Part shown: piece after piece, positions 49,536 to 58,700 of the stretch
Position numbering within the stretch: position 1 is the stretch's first letter
How the letters are laid out: each line of letters begins with the position of its first letter
From: a virus
Direction: 5' to 3' (one strand)
Virus record (IMG/VR): IMGVR_UViG_3300034101_001322
Coordinates: 1-64,000 of that record
Length of the DNA: 64,000 nucleotides
The notes under the pieces: model-generated
The model's database searches: none
What the model saw: only the letters and a program-made list of their open reading frames with translations
Told to the model about the DNA's origin: nothing
Program-made: the position numbers and the translations under genes

Positions 49536-50686
49536 TAACTAATACAGGTAAAAGCATTATTGGTAAATATATGCTTGGTCAAGCACCAGCATATGCTTCA
49601 TTTATTGCTGTAGGTTGCGGTCCAACACCACTAGATGTCGGAGATGTTCAGGGAGATTTTTCTACAAAAGCAGCCTTAGACTTTGAAATGTTCAGAGTTC
49701 CAGTTTCATCAAGAGGGTTTGTTAATGAAAACGGTGTGAACAAGATTGTTCTAACAGCAGAACTGCCAACAGAAGAAAGATATGAGATTACCGAAGTTGG
49801 TATTTATTCAGCAGGGTCAAACCCATCTGCTGGAGCATACGATAGTAAGACTGTCTTTGCTTTTACTACTGCAGAAAACTGGCAACATCATACAGCAGAA
49901 GCAGTTACGGCTATTGATTCATATTCTGCTCCACTAGATGATCCAGAAGATGACAACGTTATCTCTGTGGCTGATGCTGTGTTTCAAACAAATGCAGACA
50001 ACTCTATATTTTATAAACCATCTCGTGCAGGAAGATATGAAAGATGTAGATTTTTAAATAATACAATTTTTATACAAGGGGATGATTCTGACATTACAAT
50101 CAGTGAAGACAGTGGTCCAACAGAGGATCACTTTGTTGTTGAGTCTGGATCAAATCATATTCACCTAACTGGAGCAAGTGTTGATTTTACTAGAAACTCT
50201 CCAATTGATGAACTTAAGTTAGCATTTTCTTTAATAAACAAAGATGGAGATTCTAACGCAATTCCAGATACTGTTAGAATTCTTGTAGATTTTGCAGAAA
50301 CCGATACCCTAGGTGGAGAGTTTGCAAGGTTTGAAGCAGAAATCAATCATGGAACATCTGGAAATCCAGATTTAGTTCAAGACTTTTCTACTAATAGATA
50401 TTTTGTAGTATCAAAACAATTACAGGAGTTGTACACAAGTGCAAACTTTACCTGGAATGCTGTAACAGTGGTTAAAATTTATGCTTGCGTTATTGATGGT
50501 GGAATTCCTTCAGAAGATTACTATGTTGCTCTTGATGCAATTAGACTAGAAAATGTTGCAACTGTAAATCCTTTATACGGTCTTACTGGATATTCGCTAA
50601 TTAAAACAGAAGGCGCTGAATCAATCATAAAGTCTCCTAATACAAGTAATTATATTGAATTTAGATTTTCAATAGGAGTTACGTAA
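49532..50686 (+). CDS. minor tail / baseplate-type protein
   Basis: 384 residues. The N-terminus TNTGKSIIGKYMLGQAPAYA, FIAVGCGPTPLD and YEITEVGIYSAGSNPSAG resembles proteins that join fibres to the tail tip. The middle has jelly-roll-like stretches (DSYSAPLDDPEDDNVISVAD, FKLAFS-type strands, VKIYACVIDGGIPSEDYYVA, LDAIRLENV), possibly a carbohydrate-binding domain. It is coupled through ATGA with the coiled-coil protein and through TAATG with the next one. Confidence 0.55.
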   Translation: MITNTGKSIIGKYMLGQAPAYASFIAVGCGPTPLDVGDVQGDFSTKAALDFEMFRVPVSSRGFVNENGVNKIVLTAELPTEERYEITEVGIYSAGSNPSAGAYDSKTVFAFTTAENWQHHTAEAVTAIDSYSAPLDDPEDDNVISVADAVFQTNADNSIFYKPSRAGRYERCRFLNNTIFIQGDDSDITISEDSGPTEDHFVVESGSNHIHLTGASVDFTRNSPIDELKLAFSLINKDGDSNAIPDTVRILVDFAETDTLGGEFARFEAEINHGTSGNPDLVQDFSTNRYFVVSKQLQELYTSANFTWNAVTVVKIYACVIDGGIPSEDYYVALDAIRLENVATVNPLYGLTGYSLIKTEGAESIIKSPNTSNYIEFRFSIGVT

Positions 50687-51186
50687 TGGCTAATGAGTTT
50701 ATTAAAAAAGTTAAAGTTGAACAAGATAGCCTTCCAACATTAAGCAGTCTTACAGAAAAATATGATGTTAGATACAGAATAGTTTCTGAGGATAAAAATA
50801 GAATCTCTCATTGGTCTCCAATAGTTACTATTGATCCACAGTATGTTTATGTTTCAGGAAACATTTCTATTGTCTCTTCGGGGATAACAACGGTTGTTTG
50901 GGATACAGTTACTATTAAAATAGGAGCACAAGTTATTCGTCAAGCAAAAGATTATGATGTTTGGGTAAAGTGGAGTAGAGCAGCAGGAAATGGTGACTGG
51001 AATTATGTTCAAAGAATCTCTGGTAATTCTATTAGTCTTGTTCATCCATCAACATTTTATATTAATGGTGTAGATCAGGCGCAGTCTCCAAACAGAATAA
51101 CAGTAGAAGTTTACTTAAAGGGTGAACCAATAACAAGAGATTCAACAAATCTTTTAGTTTATAGTCCTGCAATGCATACGATCTAA
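50686..51186 (+). CDS. minor tail protein, fibronectin-like beta domain
   Basis: 166 residues. After a short N-terminal helix (EFIKKVKVEQDSLPTLSSLT) come strands like YDVRYRIVSEDKNRISHWSP, the pattern of a fibronectin III/Ig domain (Y.VRYRI...D.NR.S.WSP). VVWDTVTIKIGAQVI and YDVWVKWSRAAGNGDWNYVQ follow. Proteins of this kind sit at the tail tip of many actinophages. TAATG overlap with the preceding gene. Confidence 0.6.
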   Translation: MANEFIKKVKVEQDSLPTLSSLTEKYDVRYRIVSEDKNRISHWSPIVTIDPQYVYVSGNISIVSSGITTVVWDTVTIKIGAQVIRQAKDYDVWVKWSRAAGNGDWNYVQRISGNSISLVHPSTFYINGVDQAQSPNRITVEVYLKGEPITRDSTNLLVYSPAMHTI

Positions 51187-51195
51187 TGATATAAT
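51187..51195 (+). promoter_or_regulatory. extended -10 promoter TGATATAAT
   Basis: Perfect extended -10 right after the stop at 51186 and ending 9 bases before the ATG at 51205. GGAGA falls in the gap, so either leaderless or SD-led initiation could be used. Confidence 0.5.
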
Positions 51196-51204
51196 GGAGA
51201 TATA

Positions 51205-51648
51205 ATGGCTAAAGTACCGCTACCAGAACGAGGACAACCACTAGATGTTACTTACATCTATCAGTTGGCTGATACTATTAATGATCTGTCTACACAGGTT
51301 TCATCAGCAACCTATAACTATACAACAGTTGATACGGTTAGTGCGGGTAAGCAGAGTGTAAAGACTTCTGAGGCTCGTATGATTGGTGGATACGTAGAAG
51401 TTGCTAACAACTCTACAGTAAGCGCAGGAAACGAAAAAACCTTTTCTTATGACTTTCCAAGCGACTTTAAGTATCAACCAATAGCAACGGCTACCCCAGT
51501 AAACATAGGAAACACTCCTGCTGGACAAAATGTAAGCGTTATCTTAAAGACAGTAACAACATCAAGAGTAGAAGGAATTGTAAGATTTGGTGCTTCTGGA
51601 GATTTATCTCTAGCAATTAATTTAATTATTCTTGGTATACCAAACTAA
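51205..51648 (+). CDS. last structural gene: small tail or fibre protein
   Basis: 147 residues. N-terminal anchor LPERGQPLDVTYIYQLADTI (helix with NDLSTQV), then a beta domain EARMIGGYVEVANNSTVSAG, FSYDFPSDFKYQPIATATPV, NVSVILKTVTTSRVEGIVRF, LAINLIILGIPN. An N-terminal helix plus globular beta tip suits a short tail fibre. It ends the structural gene set; the replication genes begin 16 bases later. Confidence 0.6.
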   Translation: MAKVPLPERGQPLDVTYIYQLADTINDLSTQVSSATYNYTTVDTVSAGKQSVKTSEARMIGGYVEVANNSTVSAGNEKTFSYDFPSDFKYQPIATATPVNIGNTPAGQNVSVILKTVTTSRVEGIVRFGASGDLSLAINLIILGIPN

Positions 51649-51663
51649 CATTAAGGGTGGGAA

Positions 51664-51855
51664 ATGGTTTTTTGCAAAAAATGCAAAGGTCGTATGCTTG
51701 TTGATAGACAATATAGCACAACTGAGCATATTGAGATATTCTGTATACTGTGTGGTGCAAGAACATTCTTTCACCCACCATCAGAGAGTGAGCAAGGTAG
51801 ATGGATACTGCTAAGGGAAAGATCCAGAGCGAACAATACAATAACGAGTCTGTAA
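51664..51855 (+). CDS. zinc-ribbon protein
   Basis: 63 residues with two CxxC pairs, CKKC (residues 4-7) and CILC (27-30), spaced as in a zinc ribbon. The remainder is basic (RWILLRERSRANN). Such proteins bind DNA, RNA or proteins during phage development. The initiation region is unusual: GGGTGGG two bases from the ATG, the same element as at 52363. The 3' end overlaps the next gene out of frame by 55 bases. Confidence 0.65.
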   Translation: MVFCKKCKGRMLVDRQYSTTEHIEIFCILCGARTFFHPPSESEQGRWILLRERSRANNTITSL

Positions 51856-52343
51856 TAAAAGGAAACAAAAAGATTTGGTTTCTTAATGGAGATTTAGTTA
51901 GACTGTATCACAGTTCACGCTCTACTGGAATGGTAACTGTCTATAACATTAATAAAGATAGAATTGAAACATGCTTAAGGTCTGATTTTAGAAAAAATAG
52001 ACAAAGAGCCTATACTATTGCTGAGACTGCTAAATTAGTTAATCGTCATAGAAAGTATATGCCAAGTCTAATTAAACGAGGAGTTATCCCTAAGCCAGTT
52101 GGATCTAGCATTGATGGCAAAACTGGTTTTCAAATTAGGGCTTATTACTCAGAAGATCACGTTAGGGAGATACGTGCTATACTTGCAAGTATACATATTG
52201 GTCAACCAAGAAAAGACAAATTAATAACAAATAATATGACTCCTACAAGTCAAGAATTGACAAGACGCATGGGAGACGGTATACTTACATATACGAAGAC
52301 AGAAGATGGAAGGTTTATTCCAACTTGGTCTGAAAGCATTTAA
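51801..52343 (+). CDS. helix-turn-helix (MerR-like) DNA-binding protein
   Basis: 180 residues. NGDLVRLYHSSRSTGMVTVY is an N-terminal beta part. AYTIAETAKLVNRHRKYMPS followed by LIKRGVIPKPVG is a MerR/excisionase-type winged helix-turn-helix, and YYSEDHVREIRAILASIH continues it. It is likely a phage transcription regulator or recombination accessory. The chosen ATG has AAGG about 7 bases upstream but lies 55 bases inside the zinc-ribbon gene. A later start near KIWFLNGDL would need a non-standard codon. Confidence 0.65.
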   Translation: MDTAKGKIQSEQYNNESVIKGNKKIWFLNGDLVRLYHSSRSTGMVTVYNINKDRIETCLRSDFRKNRQRAYTIAETAKLVNRHRKYMPSLIKRGVIPKPVGSSIDGKTGFQIRAYYSEDHVREIRAILASIHIGQPRKDKLITNNMTPTSQELTRRMGDGILTYTKTEDGRFIPTWSESI

Positions 52344-52362
52344 ACTATGAAATGGGTGGGTA

Positions 52363-52596
52363 ATGGAAAATAGCAATTACGTAGTAACAAACGAACCAAC
52401 AAAGATTAATGTAACACTAGGATATACGCTTAACCTTGGTAACTTTCAATCACTTAGACTCGATCTAGGCGTTGTAGATAGCAAGCGTGATGGAGAAACC
52501 ACAGCAGACGCTTTTGAGCGTGTCTATAAGTTTGTAGAAGACAAACTAACAGAAAAGATTCAAGAAGCACAATCAGAGGCTGCTGAAAAAGAATAA
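52363..52596 (+). CDS. conserved small phage protein, unknown function
   Basis: 77 residues. INVTLGYTLNLGNFQSLRLD and LGVVDSKRDGETTADAFERV, then a charged helix YKFVEDKLTEKIQEAQSEAA. Two or three beta strands followed by a helix, no Cys. The ATG is preceded by GGGTGGG two bases upstream. The stop overlaps the next ATG (TAATG). Encoded just before helicase and primase, so a role in replication is plausible, but there is no direct sign of it. Confidence 0.55.
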   Translation: MENSNYVVTNEPTKINVTLGYTLNLGNFQSLRLDLGVVDSKRDGETTADAFERVYKFVEDKLTEKIQEAQSEAAEKE

Positions 52597-52904
52597 TGGC
52601 TGAACGCAAAGACCGAATGGCTTTGCTTAGTAGGTACAGTAAGTTCCATACAGCAAAGTATGAGCAAAAGCCATCTTTAAATTTAAATGTTGAGCAGTGG
52701 GCTTCCGATGCACTCATAGAGTCATACGGAATCAGCAAGTGCTATGACATATTGGAATATTACTTTAGCGTAGCACAAGATCCAAGTTGGAACTACTTTG
52801 CATACAATGCAGAAAAAATTCTAAATGGTAAAATTGAAGTAGATAAAGATAATGAAGAACGAATTGAGCGCAGACGATTAGCAAGGAAGTGGCTAAGTGA
52901 ATAA
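52596..52904 (+). CDS. conserved helical protein before the helicase
   Basis: 102 residues, helical: RMALLSRYSKFHTAKYEQKP, NVEQWASDALIESYGISKCY, DILEYYFSVAQDPSWNYFAY, ending in a basic helix (EERIERRRLARKWLSE). It overlaps the helicase start by 8 bases. Its position suits a helicase loader or accessory factor, but no AAA motif is present; function unknown. Confidence 0.55.
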   Translation: MAERKDRMALLSRYSKFHTAKYEQKPSLNLNVEQWASDALIESYGISKCYDILEYYFSVAQDPSWNYFAYNAEKILNGKIEVDKDNEERIERRRLARKWLSE

Positions 52905-54120
52905 TACAGAGGCAAGAGTTATATCAGCATTACTTGAAGATAAGCAGATGCATGTTTTACTGCAGGCAAATGTAGATAATCTTCTTAGAACTCATAATGA
53001 TATCTGGAATTTTATTCGTTTATACTTTGAAAACAATGGAAGCGTACCACCTGTATCTCTTGTTGTTGAAAAGTTTAGAGACTTTCAACCAGTTGCTGGT
53101 ATTGGTGCTACTAAGCACCACCTAGAAGAACTTCAGACAGAGTACTTAAACGATAGCCTTAAAGATATTCTACGATCTGCAGCAGGTGAAGTACAAGGCG
53201 GTGAAGGTTCAAAGGCATTAGAAGAACTAATTACAAAAACATCAGAGTTAAAAAAGAATACTTCTGCTATCCGTGACATTGATGCTACAGACTTAGAGTC
53301 TGCACTTGCATATTATGAAAATGTACAAAAGCAAAAAGAAACTGGTCAGATTGGCATTAAAACAAATCTTCCAGGGTTTGACAATTACCTGCCTTCTGGC
53401 ATTATGCCTGGGCAACTTGGAGTATTCCTAGCCTATCCTGGTATTGGTAAGTCTTGGATGGCTCTATACTTTGCAGTACAGGCATGGAAGCAAGGTAAGT
53501 CCCCATTAATCATTAGTCTTGAAATGTCTGAAACAGAAGTTCGTAACCGTGTATTTGCAATTATGGGTGAAGGTGTTTGGTCACACAGAAAGTTGAGTAA
53601 CGGAGAAGTAGAACTTGATATGCTAAAGAATTGGCATAAAAATAAAGTTGAAGGAAAGCCAGAGTTTCATATTATCTCAAACGATAATGGTGGAGAGGTT
53701 ACTCCATCTGTTATTCGTGGAAAAATCGATCAATACAAGCCAGACTTTATTGTTGTAGACTACCTACAACTTATGAGTCCAAATCAAAAGTCAGACAATG
53801 AAACGGTACGAATGAAGAACCTTTCACGAGAACTTAAACTTATGGCTATTAGCGAAGAAGTGCCCATCATTGCTATCTCTTCTGCTACACCAGACGATGT
53901 TAAGGACCTTAGTAGTGCGCCAACGCTGGGTCAAACATCTTGGTCTAGACAGATTGCTTACGATGCAGATTGGGTTATGGCTCTTGGTCGTGCTACCAAC
54001 AGTGATATTATTGAGTGTGTCTTTAGAAAGAATCGTAATGGTTTTATGGGTGATTTCTTAGTACAGGTAGATTTTGATAAAGGTTATTACAGATATAAGG
54101 ATTACGAAGACGGTAAATAA
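52897..54120 (+). CDS. replicative DNA helicase, DnaB-like
   Basis: 407 residues from GTG at 52897. Residues 1-120 correspond to the small helical N-domain (EARVISALLEDKQMHVLLQA). The RecA-type core has Walker A at about 179-187 (AYPGIGKSW), SLEMSETEVRNRVFAIMGEG (the typical DnaB H1a follow-up), Walker B with Asp288 (FIVVDYLQLM), and a C-terminal arginine-finger region FRKNRNGFMGDF. It unwinds duplex DNA ahead of the fork and interacts with the primase encoded next. Compact compared with bacterial DnaB. Confidence 0.88.
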   Translation: MNNTEARVISALLEDKQMHVLLQANVDNLLRTHNDIWNFIRLYFENNGSVPPVSLVVEKFRDFQPVAGIGATKHHLEELQTEYLNDSLKDILRSAAGEVQGGEGSKALEELITKTSELKKNTSAIRDIDATDLESALAYYENVQKQKETGQIGIKTNLPGFDNYLPSGIMPGQLGVFLAYPGIGKSWMALYFAVQAWKQGKSPLIISLEMSETEVRNRVFAIMGEGVWSHRKLSNGEVELDMLKNWHKNKVEGKPEFHIISNDNGGEVTPSVIRGKIDQYKPDFIVVDYLQLMSPNQKSDNETVRMKNLSRELKLMAISEEVPIIAISSATPDDVKDLSSAPTLGQTSWSRQIAYDADWVMALGRATNSDIIECVFRKNRNGFMGDFLVQVDFDKGYYRYKDYEDGK

Positions 54121-54121
54121 A

Positions 54122-55042
54122 ATGACAGACATATATACAGAAGATCAAATTAGACGAGTCCTAAACGGAATTGGTGTAGATGTTGAGGCAGAGTTTGGTA
54201 ACGAGTTAATTGTATACTGTCCATACCACAACAATAGTAGAACTCCAGCAGGAGAAGTATCAAAAGAGCATGGTAGATTCTTTTGTTTTGGATGCCAGGT
54301 TACTAAAAGCCTAGAAGAGTTTGTAATGACATCTTCAAACAGAACATACTTTGAGGCTGTTAGATATATTAAAAGTAAAGGTCAAGAGACTGATCTAACT
54401 AGTGTTATAAATAAAACATTGTATTCACCTCCAGACTTTGTTCAGTATGATGAACTACTGATTAAAAGATTAAACAATCAGGCTATGGAGTCACCTAGAG
54501 CAGTAAGATACTTTGAAGGTAGAAAGATCACAAAAGAATCTATGACAAAGTTTTCTCTTGGCTACTCAGAAAAACAAGACTCTGTTACTGTTCCAATGCA
54601 CAACCATGATGGAATGTGCTTGGGTTTTGTTGCTAGAACTATTGAAGGTAAAGAGTTTAAGAACACACCAGGACTTCCAAAGAGTAAGATCCTGTTTAAC
54701 CTTAACAGAATAAAAACATCAAGTACGGTCTATGTAGTAGAATCGTCTTTTGATGTTATAAGGTTGGACCAAGTAGGTTTCCCAGCAGTTGCAACTCTGG
54801 GTGCTAATGTGTCTGTATCACAGATCAGACTATTAGAAAAGTACTTCAATAATGTTGTGCTTATAGCAGACAATGATGAAGCAGGAGTTATTATGACAGA
54901 CAAGTTAATTGAAAAACTTGGCTCAAGAGTAACTGTTATTCATCTAGATAAAAAATACAAAGACATCGGAGATATGGATGATGAGTCAATAAGAAAACTT
55001 GAGTTTCAGTTTGACAATTCTATATCTGCTATGCTAAAATAA
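54122..55042 (+). CDS. DNA primase, DnaG-like
   Basis: 306 residues from ATG at 54122, one base after the helicase stop. Zinc domain: CPYH (Cys33, His36) and CFGC (Cys55, Cys58), a CHC2-type site with one His ligand. Toprim part: VVESSFDVIRL with Glu207 and VVLIADNDEAG with Asp250 and Asp252, the metal-binding residues. PRAVRYFEGRKITKESMTKF matches the RNA polymerase domain N-terminus. It makes primers for the lagging strand. Shorter than bacterial DnaG because the C-terminal helicase-binding domain is absent or reduced. Confidence 0.88.
   Translation: MTDIYTEDQIRRVLNGIGVDVEAEFGNELIVYCPYHNNSRTPAGEVSKEHGRFFCFGCQVTKSLEEFVMTSSNRTYFEAVRYIKSKGQETDLTSVINKTLYSPPDFVQYDELLIKRLNNQAMESPRAVRYFEGRKITKESMTKFSLGYSEKQDSVTVPMHNHDGMCLGFVARTIEGKEFKNTPGLPKSKILFNLNRIKTSSTVYVVESSFDVIRLDQVGFPAVATLGANVSVSQIRLLEKYFNNVVLIADNDEAGVIMTDKLIEKLGSRVTVIHLDKKYKDIGDMDDESIRKLEFQFDNSISAMLK
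55032..55040 (+). promoter_or_regulatory. extended -10 promoter TGCTAAAAT for the SSB gene
   Basis: TGC TAAAAT inside the last codons of the primase gene. Leader of about 20 bases with AAAGGAG before the ATG at 55067. It lets the single-strand binding protein be expressed above its neighbours. Confidence 0.45.
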
Positions 55043-55066
55043 ATATAACAAACAAAGGAGAAACAT

Positions 55067-55723
55067 ATGAGCGTAGTAAAGGGACTCAAAAACATTAATG
55101 CCCTGCTCGACAAGCCAAAGTATGACGAAAACTCACCAAAGGTAAAGTGGCTAAAACTTGCCGATGGTCAATCAGTAAAAATTCGTTTCATTGAGGAACT
55201 AGATGAAGACTCTGCAAACTATAATGCAGAACGTGGTCTTGCTCTAGTTGTTAAGGAACACACAAACCCAAAGGACTATAAGCGTAAGGCTGTAGATACT
55301 ATGGAGTCAGAAGGACGTGACTGGGCAGAAGAAATGCACCGCAAGGATCCAAAGGCAGGCTGGAGAGGTCGTCTTCGTTTCTATTGCAACGTTCTAGTAG
55401 ACGATGGCATTGAAGCACCATACGTGGCTATCTGGTCAATGGGTGTTAGCAAGCAATCTGCATTTAATACAATTCGTGAGTATGCTCTTGAAACAGGAAG
55501 CATATCTAACGTACTATGGAAAGTCAAGCGCAATGGTCAGGGAACTGAAACATCTTATACAATCATTCCAGGTTCACCAGACAAAGAACCATTTGATTGG
55601 GCAGAGATTAAGCCATATCCTCTTGAGTTAGCATTGAAGAATATTCCATATGCTGAACAAGAAGCATTCTATTTGGGCTTTGATGGTCCATCAACTTCTT
55701 CTGCTACCAACATCGACTGGTAA
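55067..55723 (+). CDS. putative single-stranded DNA-binding protein
   Basis: 218 residues. KVKWLKLADGQSVKIRFIEE starts an OB-fold-like strand pattern. GWRGRLRFYCNVLVDDGIEA, PYVAIWSMGVSKQSAFNTIR and NVLWKVKRNGQGTETSYTII continue it. The layout resembles the gp32/T7 2.5-type SSBs of actinophages, including the insertion of a Lys-rich segment (EHTNPKDYKRKAVDTM). The C-terminus (SSATNIDW) is short and only weakly acidic, so the usual protein-interaction tail is minimal. Placement between primase and polymerase and the private promoter with strong SD fit. Confidence 0.65.
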   Translation: MSVVKGLKNINALLDKPKYDENSPKVKWLKLADGQSVKIRFIEELDEDSANYNAERGLALVVKEHTNPKDYKRKAVDTMESEGRDWAEEMHRKDPKAGWRGRLRFYCNVLVDDGIEAPYVAIWSMGVSKQSAFNTIREYALETGSISNVLWKVKRNGQGTETSYTIIPGSPDKEPFDWAEIKPYPLELALKNIPYAEQEAFYLGFDGPSTSSATNIDW

Positions 55724-55726
55724 TAG

Positions 55727-58700
55727 ATGAGTTACGTAGGCTTACACGTACACACACACTATTCATTATTTGATGGTGTTGCTACTCCAGAAGAATATGT
55801 AGACCGAGCAGTTGAACTTGGTATGCCAGCATTGGCTATCACAGATCACGGAACCTTATCTGGGCATCGGGAACTGTACCGCATTGCAAAAGCAAAAGGT
55901 GTAAAGCCTATTCTTGGCGTAGAAGGATATTTTTGTGCTGATAGATTTGACAAGAGGGCAAAGGCAGAACGCACTGAGCCAACTGATATGGTCTATAACC
56001 ACATTATCCTTCTCGCTAAGAACCAACTTGGTTTAGAGAATCTAAACAAGATTAATGAAATCGCTTGGACTGAAGGATATTTTAGTAAGCCACGCTTTGA
56101 CTTTGAAGTTCTTGAAAAGTACAGCGAAGGAATTATTGTTTTATCTGGATGTCTAAGCGGTATCATTGCAAAAGCCTTAGAGCACGGAGAGTATGCTCAG
56201 GCAAAAAAGCACATTGAATGGTTTAAGAAAGTGTTTAAAGATGACTTCTATATGGAGTTAATGCCACACAATGGAGCAGAAGTTAATAAGCAACTAGCAG
56301 ATCTTGCAGATGAGTTTAAGATTCAGACTGTTGTTACTCCAGATTGCCATCATGTTGATGAATCGCAAAAAGAAATTCAAGAGTTTAAACTTCTTATGAA
56401 CTCACATGCTAAGGTTCAAAAAGATGTAACATATGAAAAGTCAAAGAAGCAAGATGGAATGATGAAGCGTCTTGACTATCTCTATGGAGAAGATCGACAA
56501 ATGTCGTTTAATAAGTTTGACATTCACCTACTATCTTATGATGAGATGAAAGTTGCCATGGAATCGCAGGGGATAGTAAGAGAAGACATGTATGTCAACT
56601 CTATCTCTATTGCAGACAAGGTTGAGGATTACGATATTAAAGATGGTCTAAACCTGCTACCAGTTCAGTATAAGAATCCAGACAAAGAGTTAAAGGCTCT
56701 TGCCCTTGAGGGTTTAAAGGCTAGAGGGTTTGACACAAACAAAGAATATTTAGACAGACTTGATGAAGAATTGCAGATTATTAAAGATAAATCATTTGGT
56801 CCATACTTTCTTGTTGTAAGTAACATGATTTCTTGGGCAAAGAAAGAAGGCATCATGGTAGGTCCAGGTCGTGGATCTGCTGCTGGCTCTTTGGTTTGTT
56901 ATACTCTTGGCATTACAGAGATTGACCCAATCGAACATGGACTACTGTTCTTCCGTTTTATTAACCCAGATCGAAATGACTTTCCAGATATCGATACAGA
57001 TATTCAAGATAACAGACGTGAAGAGGTCAAAGATTATCTTGTTAGACAGTATAGACACGTTGCATCTATTGCTACATTCTTACAGTTTAAAGATAAGGGA
57101 GTAGTTCGAGATGTTGCACGAGTACTAGACATTCCGTTAACAGATGTTAACAAGGTACTTAAACTTGTAGATACTTGGGATGAATACTGTTCATCAAAGA
57201 CAACTGCATGGTTTCGTGAAAAATATCCAGAGGTGGAAGTTTATGGAGACAGGTTGCGAGGAAGAATTCGTGGAACAGGAATCCATGCTGCTGGAGTTGT
57301 AACAAGTAAAGAGCCTATATTTAGGCATGCACCAATGGAGACACGCTCAAGCACTGGAAGCGATGACCGTATTCCAGTTGTTGCTGTAGACATGGAAGAA
57401 GCAGAAAGAATTGGTTTAATTAAGATTGATGCACTTGGTCTTAAGACGCTAAGTGTTATTCAAGATACATTGCAGATGATTAAAGAGAATCACTTTAAGG
57501 ATATTAAGTTACTTGATATTGATTTAAAAGATGCAAATGTTTATGAAATGCTTTCAAGTGGATACACAAAGGGTGTATTTCAGTGTGAAGCAACTCCATA
57601 CACCAACCTTTTAGTTAAGATGGGTGTAAAGAATCTAAATGAATTAGCAGCATCAAATGCATTAGTTAGACCAGGCGCTATGAATACTATTGGTAAAGAC
57701 TACATTGCACGTAAACATGGAAAACAGTCTGTATCATATACTCATCAGGTCATGAAGCAATTTACGGAGGATACTTATGGGTGTGTTTTATACCAGGAGC
57801 AAGTTATGCAAGCATGCGTATACCTTGGCGGTATGTCCATGTCGGAAGCAGATAAAGTTAGAAAAATCATTGGCAAGAAGAAGGATGCTAAAGAGTTTGA
57901 CGTATTCAAAGACAAGTTCGTTAAGGGTGCTTCTGCCTATATTAGTCCCAATCAGGCTCTTGATCTATGGCATGACTTTGAAGCGCATGCGGGATACTCG
58001 TTCAACAAGTCTCATGCGGTTGCTTACTCTACGGTCTCGTATTGGACGGCGTGGTTAAAGTACCACTATCCTCTGGAGTTTATGTTTGCCCTTCTTAAGA
58101 ATGAGAAGGATAAAGATGGTCGTACAGAGTATTTAATTGAGGCTAAGCGTATGGGTATTCCAATTAAGTTGCCACATATTAATGACTCTAGTGCTGACTT
58201 TAAGATTGAAGGTAAGGGTATTAGGTTTGGTCTAACTGCCATTAAGTATATTTCTGATAACATTGCTTCTAAATATATTGCTGCTCGTCCTTTTAAATCA
58301 TATAAAGAGTTAGAAGAGTTTACATTTACTAAAGGTAATGGAGTAAATAGTCGTGCACTGCAGGCTTTAAGAGTAATCGGTGCTGCAAATTTTCCAGATA
58401 ATCCACGTAATGAGCAAGAGATTAAAGAAAATCTTTATGATTATTTAAATCTACCAGAGTTTAATATTACAGTTCCTTCACACTATCATGCTTTCATACA
58501 GGAGGTTTGTGATTTTGAGGAAAAGGGTTCTTACATTTTGATGGGTATGGTTAAAGCAATTAAGCGTGGCAAAGGCTGGTCAAGAGTAGAGGTTCTTGAT
58601 AAAACTGGTAGTGTTGGCATATTTGACGAAGAGCAAACAACAATTGAGCCAGGTAAAACTTATTTACTTCTTGCAACAGATAACAGAATTGTTTCTGCTA

